Source of the DNA: Lentibacillus salicampi
GTDB lineage: Bacteria; Bacillota; Bacilli; Bacillales; Amphibacillaceae
DNA length: 47,536 nt
Assembly (NCBI RefSeq): GCF_004565465.1
Contig: NZ_SRHY01000025.1
Location: 1-47,536, forward strand
Direction: 5' to 3'
Positions 47,389-47,536 of the stretch are shown in pieces. The stretch's first letter is position 1. Every line of letters begins with the position of its first letter. The notes under the pieces were generated by a model, which worked only from the letters and a program-made list of their open reading frames with translations, had not been told where the DNA came from and did not search any database. The translations under genes were made by a program, and so were the position numbers.

Positions 47389-47536
47389 AAAGCCAGTAAT
47401 TAAAAAATTGGCTCTTCACCAAAATCTATGGCTGACATTTAAAGGGTAATTATGGTAATCAAACCAAATAAATGAAAAAACACCCGTAACCCTACTATAG
47501 TGAAAATATGCACAAAACCACAATAGCGAGGTGTTA

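Noticed and set aside
47480..47536. Possible start of another insertion element at the right edge
   Set aside because: Only a weak AACACC/GGTGTT inverted pair and a GAGGTG ribosome-like site are visible; the following gene is outside the window.

Overview
This window is the replication-origin region of a low-GC Gram-positive chromosome of the family Bacillaceae. The order rpmH-dnaA-dnaN-yaaA-recF-remB-gyrB-gyrA, the spo0J/soj/noc block, the sporulation genes yyaC and spoIIIJ-jag, and the dacA-pdxST-serS-dck/dgk order match the Bacillus plan. Gene content and intergenic repeats suggest a halotolerant relative such as Virgibacillus, Lentibacillus or Oceanobacillus; that genus-level placement is an inference.

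Left arm (1-21900, mostly minus strand, away from oriC). The window opens inside an IS110-family transposase. It is followed by a plus-strand block that runs head-on to replication: a small DUF1189-like membrane protein and a molybdate ABC transporter (modABC). Then come rpsF-ssb-rpsR, ychF, a DUF951 protein with an MscS channel, a YkvI-like transporter, yyaC, a DUF554 protein, a cysteine-desulfurase-like enzyme, parB-parA, noc, rsmG, mnmG, mnmE, a gene-free block of about 900 bp full of repeats, and jag-spoIIIJ-rnpA-rpmH. Two parS sites (10948 and 14721) and one near-consensus Noc site (1150) fit the nearby parA, parB and noc genes.

Origin (21900-24000). Five perfect DnaA boxes, with several degenerate ones, lie between rpmH and dnaA. 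A second cluster, with an AT-rich unwinding region and trio-like triplets, lies between dnaA and dnaN.

Right arm (24000-47536, mostly plus strand). dnaN, yaaA, recF, remB, gyrB and gyrA are followed by a degenerate HD-GYP protein, yaaC (minus), guaB, dacA-pdxS-pdxT, T-box-serS, an Rpn-type nuclease/transposase (minus), tRNA-Ser, T-box-proC, dck-dgk (minus) and tRNA-Arg. The window ends with a divergent accessory module: a two-part sigma factor of the SigO/RsoA type facing a tiny YvrJ-family gene and an unrecognised cysteine-containing small protein.

Least explained material: three dispersed sequence families (a two-hairpin element in three copies, a ~180 bp nested-hairpin element in two copies, and a GC-rich element in two inverted copies), a 58 bp near-perfect palindrome beside a DnaA box upstream of mnmE, a 104 bp MITE-like inverted repeat upstream of dck, an orphan CRP/FNR-type promoter, and the terminal sigma/YvrJ module.
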